Source of the DNA: an uncultured Arthrobacter sp.
Lineage (GTDB): Bacteria; Actinomycetota; Actinomycetes; Actinomycetales; Micrococcaceae
NCBI RefSeq assembly: GCF_947495145.1
Contig: NZ_CANLXP010000003.1
Location: 124,001 to 188,000, forward strand
Reading direction: 5' to 3'
DNA: 64,000 nucleotides
This document shows positions 10,333 to 21,833 of the stretch, one piece after another. The notes beneath the pieces are model-generated. The model was not told the origin of the DNA and ran no database searches. It was given only the letters and a program-made list of their open reading frames with translations. The translations under genes were made by a program, and so were the position numbers. How positions within the stretch are numbered: the stretch's first letter is position 1; the number at the start of each line of letters is the position of its first letter.

Positions 10333-13300
10333 ATGTCACAGATCTATCCCAAGGCCTCAGCCGCAGATCCGGCTGTCTCCGGCTCGGCCTCACCGAAGTT
10401 CCCCGAGCTGGAGGAACGCGTTCTCGCATACTGGGACCAGGACGGCACCTTCCAGGCCTCCATTGACCAGCGCGGCGCTGACTTGTCCGGTGGCCAGCAC
10501 GGCTCGAACGAGTTCGTCTTCTACGACGGACCCCCTTTCGCCAACGGACTGCCCCATTACGGGCATCTGCTGACCGGCTATGCCAAGGACCTCGTGGGCC
10601 GCTACCAGACGCAGCGCGGCCGCCGCGTTGAGCGCCGATTCGGTTGGGATACCCATGGACTTCCCGCCGAACTGGAGGCCATGAAGCAGCTCGGTATGAG
10701 CGACAAGAAGCAGATCGAAGCCATGGGCATCGACAAGTTCAACGATGCATGCCGTGCCTCGGTCATGAAGTATGCGGGGGAGTGGCGGGACTACGTCACC
10801 CGCCAGGCCCGCTGGGTCGATTTCGAGAACGATTACAAGACCCTGAACGTCGATTACATGGAGTCGGTGCTCTGGGCCTTCAAGACCCTGCACTCCAAGG
10901 GTCTGACGTACAACGGTTACCGGGTGCTTCCGTACTGCTGGAAGGACGAGACTCCGCTGTCCAACCACGAGCTGCGTATGGACGACGACGTCTACCAGGA
11001 CCGCCAGGATCAGACCGTCACCGTGACGTTCCCGATCCTGGCCGGAGAGTCGGCCCTGTCGCAGGAGCTGGCCGGCGTCGAGGCGCTTGCCTGGACCACC
11101 ACGCCCTGGACGCTGCCCACCAATGCGGCTCTCGCCGTCGGCCCGGATATCCACTACGCGCTGGTACCAGGCGCCGGTACTTTCGAAGGGCGCCGCTTCC
11201 TCATCGCGGAGGAGCTCCTGTCAGGCTATGCGAAAGACTTCGGCTACGCGTCCGCTGAGGAGGCACGTGCAGCCGTCGTCGGAACACACCGCGGAACCGA
11301 GCTCGGCGGCCTCGAGTACGAACCGCTCTGGGATTACCTAGTCGATCCCGAACGGGGCGGCTACCGCAATGCCTTCCGCTTCCTCGTTGCGGACTACGTC
11401 ACGACGACGGACGGTACCGGCATCGTGCACCAGTCGCCTGCCTACGGCGAAGAGGATCAGAAGATCTGTGAGGACGCAGGGATCCAGGTGATCCTCTCGG
11501 TCGATGAGGGCGCCCGCTTCCTTCGGACCTTCGAGAACGGGCCGCTGTCGGACATCGTCGGGGTCCAGGTCTTCGAAGCGAACAAAACCATCACCCGCGT
11601 GCTGCGTGACGCCGGTCGCCTGGTACGCCAGGCAAGTTACGTCCACAGCTACCCGCACTGCTGGCGCTGCCGCAATCCGCTGATCTACCGCGCGGTCTCC
11701 TCCTGGTTCGTTGAGGTCACCAAGATCAAGGACCGCATGGTCGAGCTCAACCAGCAGATCAACTGGATCCCGGACAACGTCAAGGACGGCCAGTTCGGCA
11801 AGTGGCTGGAGAATGCACGGGACTGGTCGATCAGCCGCAACCGCTACTGGGGCAGCCCCATCCCGGTGTGGGTGTCGGATGATCCGAACTACCCCCGCAC
11901 AGACGTTTACGGATCACTCGCGGAAATCGAGAGTGACTTCGGGCGCCTGCCTCGCAACGCGGCCGGCGAGGTTGACCTGCACCGGCCCTTCATCGACGAG
12001 CTGACCCGTCCCAACCCGGACGACCCGCGTACTCCCGAAGAAGGCCGGTCGACCATGCGCCGCGTGGCGGATGTGCTCGACGTCTGGTTCGACTCAGGGT
12101 CCATGCCGTACGCCCAGGTGCACTATCCGATGCAGAACCAGGACTGGTTCGAGTCCCATAATCCTGCTGATTTCATCGTCGAGTACATCGGCCAGACCCG
12201 CGGCTGGTTCTACACGCTGCACATCCTGGCGACTGCCCTGTTCGACCGGCCGACGTTCAGGAATGTCATCAGCCATGGGATCGTGCTTGGCTCGGACGGT
12301 CAGAAGATGTCCAAGAGCCTGCAGAACTACCCGGACGTCTCCGAGGTCCTCGACCGCGACGGCTCGGATGCCATGCGCTGGTTCCTGATGGCCTCGCCCA
12401 TCCTCCGCGGCGGCAATCTCATCGTCACGGAGCAGGGAATCCGCGACGGCGTCCGGCAGGTCATCCTGCCGCTCTGGAACGTCTGGCATTTCTTCCGGCT
12501 GTACACCAACGCCGCCGCCGGCGGCGCAGGATACGAGGCCAAGACTGTAACTGCCGAGACGGCTGAATTCCTGGCAGATCCGCTGGACCGCTATATCCTC
12601 GCCTACACCGGAAACCTGGTGGAGGATATGACGGCTTCCCTCGATGCGTTCAACATCAGCGACGCTTGCGAGTCGCTGCGACGCTACCTGGACACCTTGA
12701 CCAACTGGTACGTGCGCCGGGGTCGGCAGCGGTTCTTCGACGAGGACACCGACGCCTTCGACGTCCTTTATACCTGCCTTGAAGCGGTCAGCCGGGTGGC
12801 GGCTCCACTGTTGCCGCTGGTCACGGAGGAGATCTGGCGCGGCCTGACCGGCGGCCGCTCAGTGCACCTGACCGACTGGGCGGCGCCGTCGTCGTTCGCT
12901 GCTGCACCGGAACTGGTCGAGCGGATGGAGCGGACCCGGCAGATCTGCTCCACTGGCTCCAGCCTGCGGAAGGCCGCAAACCTCCGCGTGCGACTGCCGC
13001 TGGCGGAATTGACGGTCGTTGCGCCGCAGGCCGGGGAGCTTGAGGGCCAGTACCGCGCTGTCATCGCGGATGAGCTGAACATCAAGTCCGTCCGGCTGAT
13101 CGACTCCGCGGATGTCTCGCCTGAGGAGTTCGGGATCTCGCAAAAGCTGGTTGTCAATGCGCGCGCCGCCGGTCCGCGGCTGGGCAAGAACGTCCAGGCC
13201 GCGATCAAAGCCGCCAAGGCGGGCGACTGGTCGTTGGACGACGCCGGCGCCGTCACCGCCGGCGGCCTGGTGTTGGAGCCGGGCGAATACACGCTGGAGA

Positions 13301-13641
13301 CGGTAGTAGACAGAAACGACGACGACGGCGTGAGCACCGCAGTGACGGTGCTGCCGGGCGGTGGTTTCCTTGTCCTCAACACCTTCGTCACGCCTGAACT
13401 TGCGGCGGAAGGCACTGCCCGCGATGTCATCCGTTCCATCCAGCAGGCACGCCGGGATGCTGATCTCCACATCAGTGACCGCGTTATCACTACTGTGGAG
13501 TCCGACGCAGAGACGCTCTCTGCCCTGGAAATGCACGCTGAGCTGGTGAAGCAGGAAACATTGACCGATGAACTGGAACTTGTTGCCACGGTATCCGCGC
13601 CGGCAAACGGAGTGTCAGTGAAGGTGGAGCGGCAGGCATGA
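10333..13641 (+). CDS. ileS: Isoleucine--tRNA ligase
   Basis: [23 protein letters not shown] and KMSKSLQN motifs; native start MSQIYPKAS at 10333 rather than ORF-track 10180. Confidence 0.97.
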   Translation: MSQIYPKASAADPAVSGSASPKFPELEERVLAYWDQDGTFQASIDQRGADLSGGQHGSNEFVFYDGPPFANGLPHYGHLLTGYAKDLVGRYQTQRGRRVERRFGWDTHGLPAELEAMKQLGMSDKKQIEAMGIDKFNDACRASVMKYAGEWRDYVTRQARWVDFENDYKTLNVDYMESVLWAFKTLHSKGLTYNGYRVLPYCWKDETPLSNHELRMDDDVYQDRQDQTVTVTFPILAGESALSQELAGVEALAWTTTPWTLPTNAALAVGPDIHYALVPGAGTFEGRRFLIAEELLSGYAKDFGYASAEEARAAVVGTHRGTELGGLEYEPLWDYLVDPERGGYRNAFRFLVADYVTTTDGTGIVHQSPAYGEEDQKICEDAGIQVILSVDEGARFLRTFENGPLSDIVGVQVFEANKTITRVLRDAGRLVRQASYVHSYPHCWRCRNPLIYRAVSSWFVEVTKIKDRMVELNQQINWIPDNVKDGQFGKWLENARDWSISRNRYWGSPIPVWVSDDPNYPRTDVYGSLAEIESDFGRLPRNAAGEVDLHRPFIDELTRPNPDDPRTPEEGRSTMRRVADVLDVWFDSGSMPYAQVHYPMQNQDWFESHNPADFIVEYIGQTRGWFYTLHILATALFDRPTFRNVISHGIVLGSDGQKMSKSLQNYPDVSEVLDRDGSDAMRWFLMASPILRGGNLIVTEQGIRDGVRQVILPLWNVWHFFRLYTNAAAGGAGYEAKTVTAETAEFLADPLDRYILAYTGNLVEDMTASLDAFNISDACESLRRYLDTLTNWYVRRGRQRFFDEDTDAFDVLYTCLEAVSRVAAPLLPLVTEEIWRGLTGGRSVHLTDWAAPSSFAAAPELVERMERTRQICSTGSSLRKAANLRVRLPLAELTVVAPQAGELEGQYRAVIADELNIKSVRLIDSADVSPEEFGISQKLVVNARAAGPRLGKNVQAAIKAAKAGDWSLDDAGAVTAGGLVLEPGEYTLETVVDRNDDDGVSTAVTVLPGGGFLVLNTFVTPELAAEGTARDVIRSIQQARRDADLHISDRVITTVESDAETLSALEMHAELVKQETLTDELELVATVSAPANGVSVKVERQA

Positions 13642-15038
13642 ACGCTGATATGAACGCTGACAGCGTACCCGGAAGCGGGGAGGGCATCGACCGGTTCTCG
13701 GTTGAGAGCGTGTACGCCGAGTTGCTGAGCCGTGCGCCCGAAAGCAAGATGCAGCCCCGTATGGCGCCGCTTTTCCGGGCAATGGAGATCCTCGGCGAGC
13801 CGAACCGGGCAGTGCCGATCATTCACATCACCGGCACGAACGGAAAGACCTCCACAGCCCGCATGATCGAAGGGCTGCTGCGCGCACATGACCTGCGCAC
13901 CGGCCGCTACACCAGTCCGCACCTTGCGCGGGTGACCGAGCGGATCAGTATCGACGGTGAACCCGTCGCGGATGAGACGTTTGTGCGCGTCTGGGATGAG
14001 ATCCGGCCGTATCTGCAGATCGTCGACTCCGAGCTTGATGCCGCCGGTGAACCGCAGCTGACCTACTTTGAATGCGTGACCATTCTGGCCTTCGCTATCT
14101 TCGCTGATGAGCCCGTGGACGTGGCGGTTATCGAAGTGGGACTTGGAGGCATCACGGACGCCACCAACGTCGGTGACGGCGTTGTATCGGTCGTCACGCC
14201 GATTTCTCTCGACCACACCGAGCTTCTCGGGGATACCCCCGGCGACATCGCGATTGAAAAGGCGGGGATCATCAAGCCGGGCGGGTTCCTCGTCAGCGCT
14301 GCCCAGCCTGCAGATGCGGCGCAGGTGCTCCTGGAGAAGGCGCGTGAAACCGGCGTCGAGTTCCGCTTCGAGGGAGTGGAATTCGGCGTGGAAGACCGGC
14401 GGATCGCCGTCGGAGGGCAGCAGCTCACCGTGGCAGGAATGGCAGGCCGCTACGAGGACTTGCTTTTACCCCTTCATGGTGAGCACCAGGCGCAGAACGC
14501 GGCAGTGGCCATCGCGGCGGTCGAGGCATTCCTCGGCGGCGGTTCCCGGGAACTGAGTAGCGATGTCGTCCGCGATGGATTAGGCGCGGTCACGTCGCCG
14601 GGACGGTTGGAGCTGGTACGGACGGCCCCCAGCATTCTGGTGGATGCGGCTCACAACGCCGCAGGCGCCCGTGCATCGGCGAAAGCAATCAACGAGGCCT
14701 TTGAGTTCACCAAGCTCGTTCTCGTCATCGGTGTCCTCAAGGACAAGGATGCCGGAGGAATCCTCAGCGAATTGCACGAGGAACTCGGCGGGGTGCTCGA
14801 GGACGTATGCCTGACCCAGTCAACCTCGCCTCGCTCCATTCCCGCAGAGGACCTGCGCAGGCTGGCGCTGAGCGCAGGCTTCGCAGAGAATCGCATCCAT
14901 GTTGCCGAGCGACTGGACGATGCCCTTGAATGGGCCGTGCTGACTGCTGAAGAAGGCAGCGAGCTCGGCGGAGGCGGCGTCCTGGTAACCGGGTCAATCA
15001 CCGTGGTGGGCGAAGCCCGCACACTCCTGGGCAAGTAA
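13638..15038 (+). CDS. folC: Bifunctional folylpolyglutamate synthase/dihydrofolate synthase
   Basis: [33 protein letters not shown]; 4-nt ATGA overlap with ileS. Confidence 0.95.
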   Translation: MNADMNADSVPGSGEGIDRFSVESVYAELLSRAPESKMQPRMAPLFRAMEILGEPNRAVPIIHITGTNGKTSTARMIEGLLRAHDLRTGRYTSPHLARVTERISIDGEPVADETFVRVWDEIRPYLQIVDSELDAAGEPQLTYFECVTILAFAIFADEPVDVAVIEVGLGGITDATNVGDGVVSVVTPISLDHTELLGDTPGDIAIEKAGIIKPGGFLVSAAQPADAAQVLLEKARETGVEFRFEGVEFGVEDRRIAVGGQQLTVAGMAGRYEDLLLPLHGEHQAQNAAVAIAAVEAFLGGGSRELSSDVVRDGLGAVTSPGRLELVRTAPSILVDAAHNAAGARASAKAINEAFEFTKLVLVIGVLKDKDAGGILSELHEELGGVLEDVCLTQSTSPRSIPAEDLRRLALSAGFAENRIHVAERLDDALEWAVLTAEEGSELGGGGVLVTGSITVVGEARTLLGK

Positions 15039-15048
15039 GGGGTCGCAG

Positions 15049-15507
15049 ATGGCTCGCCAGACAAAGGCCCAACGCGAGTGGCGTCCGGGCATGCCGAAGA
15101 AGCGGCGCTCGGTCAAGGTGATGTTCGCGTCGACGGTGCTCCTGCTCGAAGCCTTCGTCGTGCTGTTCGCGACGCTCGTAGTGTTCGGCCTGCGCTCCGA
15201 CACCATCCCGGTAGGCCTGATCCTCGGCATCGGACTCACTCTGAGTGCCGTGCTCATCGCGTCCTGTGCGCTCCTGACGAAGCCGTATGGCATTCTGCTC
15301 GGCTGGGTGCTACAGGTGTTGATTATCGCCACCGGGATTGCTGAACCGATGATGTTTCTCGTTGGTGTTCTTTTCGCTGCTACGTGGCTGTACGGGATCC
15401 GCACCGGCGGACGCTTGGACCGGGAGAATGCGCAGCGCGATCGTGAGCAGGCTGAGTGGGAGCAGGCAAACCGGCCCGAGGGGAACAACGGCGGGCAGAC
15501 GCTTTAG
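15049..15507 (+). CDS. DUF4233 domain-containing membrane protein
   Basis: Four predicted TM segments; typical position between folC and ndk in actinobacteria. Confidence 0.8.
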   Translation: MARQTKAQREWRPGMPKKRRSVKVMFASTVLLLEAFVVLFATLVVFGLRSDTIPVGLILGIGLTLSAVLIASCALLTKPYGILLGWVLQVLIIATGIAEPMMFLVGVLFAATWLYGIRTGGRLDRENAQRDREQAEWEQANRPEGNNGGQTL

Positions 15508-15568
15508 TAGAGTCGACGATGGACCCGGCCGGTTACCGGCCGAACAGAGCGTAATCGAAAGGAACAAT

Positions 15569-15985
15569 ATGAGTACTGAGCGGACCCTGATACTGGTCAA
15601 GCCCGACGGCGTCGCCCGCGGACTGAGCGGAACAATCCTCTCCCGCGTTGAGGCGAAGGGCTACAGGCTTGTAGACCTCAAGATGGTGAACGCCACCAGG
15701 GAAATCCTGGAAGCGCACTATGCCGAGCATGTGGGCAAGCCCTTCTACGAGCCGCTGGTCGAATTCATGCTGAGCGGACCGGTGGTCGCTGCCGTATTCG
15801 AGGGCGAACGGGTCATCGAGGGCTTCCGGTCGCTGGCAGGGACAACGGAGCCGACGACGGCGGCACCCGGAACAATTCGCGGCGACTTCGGCCGGGACTG
15901 GGGATTGAAGGTTCAGCAGAACCTCGTACACGGGTCAGACTCGGCCGAATCGGCCGAGAAGGAAATTTCGATCTGGTTCAGCTGA
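15569..15985 (+). CDS. ndk: Nucleoside-diphosphate kinase
   Basis: MSTERTLILVKPDGVARGLSG...NLVHGSDSAESAEKEISIWF; ATG at 15569 with GAAAGGAAC SD. Confidence 0.96.
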   Translation: MSTERTLILVKPDGVARGLSGTILSRVEAKGYRLVDLKMVNATREILEAHYAEHVGKPFYEPLVEFMLSGPVVAAVFEGERVIEGFRSLAGTTEPTTAAPGTIRGDFGRDWGLKVQQNLVHGSDSAESAEKEISIWFS

Positions 15986-16029
15986 CCCTGCCGGGCTGAA
16001 CTCCGGCGCCGGGTTGATAGCCTTGGGCA

Positions 16030-16992
16030 ATGACTGAATATCGCAGACTCGGCACATCAGGTTTGAGCGTTTCGGTGATCGGTCTGGGGTGCAACAACCT
16101 GGGCCGGCCCGGAACCGCTTCGGAATCGCAGCGGGGTGCCGCTGCAGTCGTGAGTGCGGCGCTGGACGCAGGAATCACGCTGTTCGATGTCGCGGACTCC
16201 TATGGTCGCTCTCCCGGTGTCAGCGAGGAACTTCTCGGGCGGTCGCTGGGAAAGAACCGCGACGACGTAGTGGTGGCCACCAAGTTTGGGCTGGACCTCA
16301 AAGGAGTCAACGGCCCTGACTGGGGCGCGCGCGGGTCGCGGCGCTACATCGTGAAGGCGGTTGAATCCTCGCTGAAGCGGCTGAACACCGACTGGATTGA
16401 CCTGTATCAATACCATGCTCCCGATCCGGCGACGCCGATCGACGAGACTCTCGCAGCGCTGGACCAGCTGGTGCAGAGCGGGAAGGTGCGGTACATCGGG
16501 CACTCGAACTTCGCCGGCTGGCAGGTGGCGGAGGCGGAGTACGTCGCCCGCCAGCTGGGTTCAACACGCTTCATCTCAGCGCAGAACCACTACAACCTCC
16601 TGGAACGCGCAGTCGAGCGCGAGGTTGTCCCGGCAGCGCAGTCCTACGGCCTGGGCCTTTTGCCGTACTTCCCGCTGGCAAACGGGCTGCTCACCGGAAA
16701 GTACGCCGCCGGCCACGCACCAGCCGGAAGCCGTTTGACGCACTCCCGAACCAATCTGCTCGACAATGCGAACTGGGAACAGCTTGCGGACTTCAGCGCC
16801 TACGCCCGCGCACGCTCCCTGACGGAGTTGGATGTTGCGTTCTCGTGGCTCGCCAGCCGTCCGACCGTGGCCAGCGTCATCGCTGGAGCGACGAAGCCGG
16901 AGCAGGTCAGGCAGAACGCCGAAGCCGCCCGGTGGATTCCCTCGGAGGCAGACCTTGCGGAACTTGATCACATCTTTCCCGCCCGGCCATAG
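16030..16992 (+). CDS. Aldo/keto reductase
   Basis: YRRLGTSGLSVSVIGLGCNN, DVADSYG, HSNFAGWQ signatures. Confidence 0.95.
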   Translation: MTEYRRLGTSGLSVSVIGLGCNNLGRPGTASESQRGAAAVVSAALDAGITLFDVADSYGRSPGVSEELLGRSLGKNRDDVVVATKFGLDLKGVNGPDWGARGSRRYIVKAVESSLKRLNTDWIDLYQYHAPDPATPIDETLAALDQLVQSGKVRYIGHSNFAGWQVAEAEYVARQLGSTRFISAQNHYNLLERAVEREVVPAAQSYGLGLLPYFPLANGLLTGKYAAGHAPAGSRLTHSRTNLLDNANWEQLADFSAYARARSLTELDVAFSWLASRPTVASVIAGATKPEQVRQNAEAARWIPSEADLAELDHIFPARP

Positions 16993-17019
16993 ACCCGCCC
17001 GGCGATGAATTCAGGCGGT

Positions 17020-19131
17020 TCAGTGGAAGGTGTTCCCGTTGACGCGAGCTGAAGCGCCAACCCTGTCCAGGTAGGGGGTAATGCCCCCGAGATGCATCGG
17101 CCACCCTGCGCCGAGGATCATGCACAGGTCAATATCCTCGGGTGCCGCGACGACGCCCTCCGTGAGCATGCGGCCGATTTCATCCGCGAGAGCGTCCTGC
17201 GTACGCCGCAGAACCTCTTCAATTGAGGACGGCGAAGAGCCGAAGCTGAGCAGCGCCAGGGTGGCTTCGGGCACCACGTCCGTGCCGGCGTCGTCCTGTT
17301 CCCACAGTCCCTTCTTGCCCGCGTCGATCAGGATCTGCTGGTTCTTCGAAAGGTAGAAGCGATCCCCGAAGGCGCTGTGTAGAGACTCCTGTACGTGCTG
17401 ACCGACCGGCAGGCCCACCAGTGCGAGCAGCTTGAAGGGTGTCATGGGCAAACCCAAGGACCGCAGCGCCCGATCTGCCGTGGCGGCATCGGTTCCTTCG
17501 TCGAATGCCGCGGTGATCTCGCCGAACATGCGTCCCAAAATCCGGTTCACCACAAATGCCGGCGCGTCCTTGACAAGCACCGCGTTCTTCTTGAGTTGCT
17601 TGCCGACGGCAAACGCTGTCGCCAGGACCTCATCTGCAGTTCGCGGGGCCTTCACTATTTCCAGCAGGGGCATGGCGGCGACCGGGTTGAAGAAGTGGAA
17701 GCCGACGGCGCGTTCCGGGTGCAGCAGATCCTCAGCCATTGCAGCTACGGAGAGCGACGAGGTATTCGTCGCCAGAACGCACTCGGGGGAGACCACCTGT
17801 TCAACCTCTGCGAAGACCGACTTTTTGACGCTCAGTTCTTCGAAGACTGCCTCGATCACGAAGTCAGCGTCGGCAAAAGCATCTTTCGAGACGGAGCCGG
17901 TCACGAGGGCTTTGATGCGGTTCGCCTTGTCCGGGGACAGCCGCTTCTTACCCAGCATCCTGTCGATTTCGGTGTGGACCCAGCCGACGCCCTTGTCGAC
18001 GCGCGCCTGATCGATGTCGGTGAGAACTACGGGAACGCTCAGCTGCCGCGCGAAAAGGAGCGCGAGTTGGCTGGCCATCAGGCCCGCGCCCACCACTCCC
18101 ACCTTGGTCACGGGGCGGGCAAGCGATTTGTCAGGTGCGCCGGCCGGGCGCTTGGCCCGCTTCTGGACGAGATCCAGGAACGCGTAAACCGTGTCATGGA
18201 ACTGGGGCGTTAGCATCAGTTCAGTCAGGGCCTCACATTCCGCCGCGGCAGACTCCGCCCGGGTCCGGGTCCGGGCAGCCTCGAAAAGATCCACAACTTT
18301 CCCCGGCGCAGGTGCGGCATTGGACGTTTTCGCTTCAATGAATGCCCGCCCGGCCGCGGCGGCGGCTTCCCACTCACCGTCGTCGTACTGTGATAGCGCT
18401 GCGCGGCGGTCTCGAACGTCCGAGGAGTCCTCCAGAACATCCGCCGCCCACCTGACTGACCGCTCAAGGAAATCGGCCGGTTCGAAGAGAGCGTCGGCAA
18501 TACCTGCTTCGTAAGCAGACCGGCCATCAAGGGTGCGGTTGTTGCTGAGCGGATTTTCGATCATGACCTTCACGGCCGCGAGGGGGCCGGTCAGCCGCGG
18601 AAGCCGGTACACGCCTCCCCACCCGGGAACCAGGCCGATGAAGGCCTCTGGTAGTCCTATCCCGCTCGCGCTGGAGGAGACCGTCCGGTAATCCGCGGCG
18701 AGTGCGATCTCAAGTCCGCCGCCGAGGGCCACACCGTTGATGAATGCGAAGCTGGGAACGCCGAGGGAACCGAGGAGGTTATACGCCGTGTGACCGAGTT
18801 CGGCCATCAGACGTCCCTGTTCCGCAGCTTTCAGTGACTTCACTGTGGAGAGGTCCGCGCCCGCGGCAAGGAAGTATGGCTTTCCGGTCAGTGCGACAGC
18901 GGAGATCTCACCCGACCGCGCGCGGTCTTTGAGGTTCTCAAGGGTACGGCCGAACTCGATTAGCGTGGCTGGCCCCAGGGTGGTGGGCCGGCTATGGTCC
19001 AGCCCGTTGTCGAGGGTGATGAGGGCCATTGCTCCGCGGCCGCCGGGAAGCGGGACGTCCTCCACAAGCGAGTGCGTGATCACCTCATCCGGAACAAGCG
19101 CGGCCAGCCCCTCGAAGCGTTCGAAACTCAT
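17020..19131 (-). CDS. 3-hydroxyacyl-CoA dehydrogenase/enoyl-CoA hydratase (FadB-like multifunctional enzyme)
   Basis: N-terminal crotonase domain (GGGLEIALAADYR) and C-terminal HCDH domain (GVVGAGLMASQLALLFAR, HFFNPVAAMPLLEIV). Confidence 0.93.
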   Translation of the reverse strand: MSFERFEGLAALVPDEVITHSLVEDVPLPGGRGAMALITLDNGLDHSRPTTLGPATLIEFGRTLENLKDRARSGEISAVALTGKPYFLAAGADLSTVKSLKAAEQGRLMAELGHTAYNLLGSLGVPSFAFINGVALGGGLEIALAADYRTVSSSASGIGLPEAFIGLVPGWGGVYRLPRLTGPLAAVKVMIENPLSNNRTLDGRSAYEAGIADALFEPADFLERSVRWAADVLEDSSDVRDRRAALSQYDDGEWEAAAAAGRAFIEAKTSNAAPAPGKVVDLFEAARTRTRAESAAAECEALTELMLTPQFHDTVYAFLDLVQKRAKRPAGAPDKSLARPVTKVGVVGAGLMASQLALLFARQLSVPVVLTDIDQARVDKGVGWVHTEIDRMLGKKRLSPDKANRIKALVTGSVSKDAFADADFVIEAVFEELSVKKSVFAEVEQVVSPECVLATNTSSLSVAAMAEDLLHPERAVGFHFFNPVAAMPLLEIVKAPRTADEVLATAFAVGKQLKKNAVLVKDAPAFVVNRILGRMFGEITAAFDEGTDAATADRALRSLGLPMTPFKLLALVGLPVGQHVQESLHSAFGDRFYLSKNQQILIDAGKKGLWEQDDAGTDVVPEATLALLSFGSSPSSIEEVLRRTQDALADEIGRMLTEGVVAAPEDIDLCMILGAGWPMHLGGITPYLDRVGASARVNGNTFH

Positions 19132-20375
19132 GCTGCGTCCTCCGTGGTGTTTCCTGAATAGTCTGCGTGGTGCGGATTCTCCCAGATGACGGTTCCGCCC
19201 ATCCCCAGCCCTACGCACATGGTCGTGATGCCGTACCGGACCTGTGGATCTTCTTCGAACTGACGAGCCAGCTGTGTCATGAGGCGCACGCCCGAGGAGG
19301 CCAGAGGGTGGCCTACGGCAATCGCTCCACCGTAGCGGTTGACACGCGGGTCATCGTCAGCAATGCCGAAGTGGTCAAGGAAGGACAGGACCTGGACCGC
19401 GAAGGCCTCGTTGATTTCGAACAAGCCGATATCGTCGATTGTCAGGCCGGCCTGGCGCAGGGCCTTCTCGGTGGCCGGCACAGGCCCGATACCCATGACC
19501 TCCGGCTCGACGCCGGCGAAAGCGTAGGCAACGAGACGCATTTTTGTGGGAAGACCCAGTTCGGCGGCTGCGTCTGCAGAAGCGAGCAGTGCTGCTGTGG
19601 CACCGTCATTCAGCCCGGCAGCGTTGCCCGCGGTGACCCGACCATGCGGTCGGAACGGCGTACGGAGCGTCGCGAGATCCTCGATGGTAGTGCCCGGGCG
19701 CGGGGGTTCGTCCTGCTGGTTCACAGTCCAGCCTGACCCTGGCTTCCGGCCTGCAACAGGGACCAGATCCGGTTGGATCTGCTTGCGGCCGTATGCTGCA
19801 GCTAGCTTCGCCTGGCTGGCGACGGCATAGGAGTCAGCGCGCTCTTTCGTAATGGCTGGGAAACGGTCGTGCAGGTTCTCTGCAGTATTTCCCATGTTGA
19901 GGGCGGCAGGATCAACGAGGCGTTCGGCAAGGAAACGCGGATTCGGATCAGTGCCGGAGCCCATTGGATGGTGGCCCATATGTTCGACGCCGCCGGCCAC
20001 CACAACGTCATACGCACCGAATGCGATTCCGGAGGCGGTGGTTGTCACGGCGGTCATGGCGCCTGCGCACATCCGGTCGATGGCGAACCCCGGAACCGTT
20101 CGGGGCAGGCCCGACAGCAGCGCCGCGGTTCGTCCGATGGTCAGCCCCTGATCGCCGGTCTGTGTTGTGGCCGCAATGGCGACGTCGTCGATCCGCTCCG
20201 GGGGGAGGGACGGATTGCGCCGCATCAGCTCACGGATGCACTTGACGATCAGGTCGTCGGCCCGTGTACCCGCGTGTATCCCCTTGTCTCCGGCCTTGCC
20301 GAAGGGTGTCCTGACGCCGTCCACGAAGACGACGTCCCTGATTTGTTGCCGCGCTGCTGTGGCTGGTGTGGGCAC
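19128..20375 (-). CDS. Acetyl-CoA C-acyltransferase (thiolase)
   Basis: DRMCAGAMTAV active-site Cys region, GGAIAVGHPLASSGVR, CVGLGMGG; 4-nt overlap with the fadB-like gene. Confidence 0.95.
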   Translation of the reverse strand: MPTPATAARQQIRDVVFVDGVRTPFGKAGDKGIHAGTRADDLIVKCIRELMRRNPSLPPERIDDVAIAATTQTGDQGLTIGRTAALLSGLPRTVPGFAIDRMCAGAMTAVTTTASGIAFGAYDVVVAGGVEHMGHHPMGSGTDPNPRFLAERLVDPAALNMGNTAENLHDRFPAITKERADSYAVASQAKLAAAYGRKQIQPDLVPVAGRKPGSGWTVNQQDEPPRPGTTIEDLATLRTPFRPHGRVTAGNAAGLNDGATAALLASADAAAELGLPTKMRLVAYAFAGVEPEVMGIGPVPATEKALRQAGLTIDDIGLFEINEAFAVQVLSFLDHFGIADDDPRVNRYGGAIAVGHPLASSGVRLMTQLARQFEEDPQVRYGITTMCVGLGMGGTVIWENPHHADYSGNTTEDAA

Positions 20376-20404
20376 AATCGCTCCTCGTTGAGTATTCGGA
20401 TTCG

Positions 20405-20436
20405 GCCCTCATGTTACTCGCCAGTAACATGAGGGC
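20405..20436. promoter_or_regulatory. Palindromic operator or hairpin upstream of the thiolase gene
   Basis: GCCCTCATGTTACT-CGCC-AGTAACATGAGGGC perfect 14-bp inverted repeat. Confidence 0.6.
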
Positions 20437-20453
20437 GCAACAGGCCGGGCGTT

Positions 20454-21749
20454 TTATTGCGGTGGCTGCTTCTGCTGCTTGGGCTGCAGCGGATCCGGGT
20501 CGAGGAACGCGACCGTGAGTACCGCTGCCACGTGCTCGATCTGCCAGCGGCGGGCACCGAGGCCGGCCAGCGCTGCAGAAATTGAATCCAGGTCGATCGG
20601 TGCCGGCGGCCGCCAAGCCAGTCGACGCAGATAGTCGGGGGTCAGGAGGTTCTCCATCGGCGTGTTGAGCTTCTCGGCCACTGCGGCAATTCGAGGCTTC
20701 GCGGTCTGTAGCCGTGCGGCCGCCGCAGGATCCTTCTCCGGCCAGACGCGGGGCGGCGGCGGCGCGTTGGTGGGTAACTGGAGTTCGGGCAGATTCCGGG
20801 TTGCCCGCGCCTCCGAAATGCAGCGAAGCCACCGTGGCGCCTCACGCTGCGCCGCCCTGCCATGAAATCCGTTGACGGACAGCAGCTGGGGAACCGTCTG
20901 GGGCATTGCTGTTGACGCCGCCACAATTGCGGCATCGGGAATCAGGCGGCCGGGAGCGACGTCGCGCTTCTGCGCCAGCGACTCCCGCTCCTGCCACAGT
21001 TCGCGGACAGCGGCCAGTTGCCGCCGGTCGCGAATCTGGTGGACGCCGGATGTTCGCCGCCATGGGTCGGATTTCGGGGCCGCGGGCGGGCTGGATCGGA
21101 TGTACTCGAACTCCTCCTCGGCGAACCGGAGCTTGCCGTCCACATCAAGCACTTCAGCCAAACGGTTGCGGAGCTCCACCAACACCTCTACATCGAGGGC
21201 TGCGTACCGGAGCCAGGGTTCAGGCAGGGGTCGCTGCGACCAGTCCGCTGCGGAATGTTCCTTCGCGAGGGTGAAACCAAGCAGGTGTTCTATGACAGCG
21301 GCCAGCCCGACACGAGGGAATCCGGCGATCCGGGCACCGAGCTCGGTGTCGAACAGTTTGTCCGGCCACATCCCGAGTTCCGACAGGCACGGTAAATCCT
21401 GCGTGGCCGCGTGCAGGATCCATTCAACTCCCGACAGGGCTTCGTTGATGATGCGGAGGTCCGGGAAGGGCTCGGGATCGATCAGCCACGTTCCCGCGCC
21501 CTCGCGTCGGATCTGTACAAGGAACGCCCGCTGTCCGTACCGGAAACCGGAGGCCCGTTCAGCATCTACTCCGGCCGGTCCCGTCCCGGCCGCGAGTGCA
21601 CGGGCGGCCCGCTCCAGTCCGGCGGGCGTGTCGATGACGAAGGGAACCCCGTCCCGTGGTTCGTCAAGGAGCGGAAGGGCAACGGTAGAGCCTTGAGAGG
21701 GTGCGCCGTCGATTGCGGTGCGGCTTTCAGGCTCTGAGTGCACTGTCAT
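20454..21749 (-). CDS. Ribonuclease D / HRDC domain protein
   Basis: GVDAERASGFRYGQRAFLVQIRR, LDTELGARIAGFPRVGLAAVIEHLLGFTLAKEHSAADWSQRPLPEPWLRYAALDVEVL DEDD exonuclease pattern plus HRDC tail. Confidence 0.93.
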   Translation of the reverse strand: MTVHSEPESRTAIDGAPSQGSTVALPLLDEPRDGVPFVIDTPAGLERAARALAAGTGPAGVDAERASGFRYGQRAFLVQIRREGAGTWLIDPEPFPDLRIINEALSGVEWILHAATQDLPCLSELGMWPDKLFDTELGARIAGFPRVGLAAVIEHLLGFTLAKEHSAADWSQRPLPEPWLRYAALDVEVLVELRNRLAEVLDVDGKLRFAEEEFEYIRSSPPAAPKSDPWRRTSGVHQIRDRRQLAAVRELWQERESLAQKRDVAPGRLIPDAAIVAASTAMPQTVPQLLSVNGFHGRAAQREAPRWLRCISEARATRNLPELQLPTNAPPPPRVWPEKDPAAAARLQTAKPRIAAVAEKLNTPMENLLTPDYLRRLAWRPPAPIDLDSISAALAGLGARRWQIEHVAAVLTVAFLDPDPLQPKQQKQPPQ

Positions 21750-21833
21750 GATGATGCCAGTCTAACCGGGCGGTCCGGCACGTCCGGCTGGTTGCGGCGC
21801 GTGCGCGAAGAGCGGCGGCTGGAAGCGATGGCG

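Noticed and set aside
12768-14216. 482-aa minus-strand ORF across ileS/folC
   Set aside because: Spans two confident plus-strand genes; composition typical of a shadow ORF
17395-18213. 272-aa plus-strand ORF antisense to the fadB-like gene
   Set aside because: Shadow ORF of a clear multifunctional beta-oxidation enzyme
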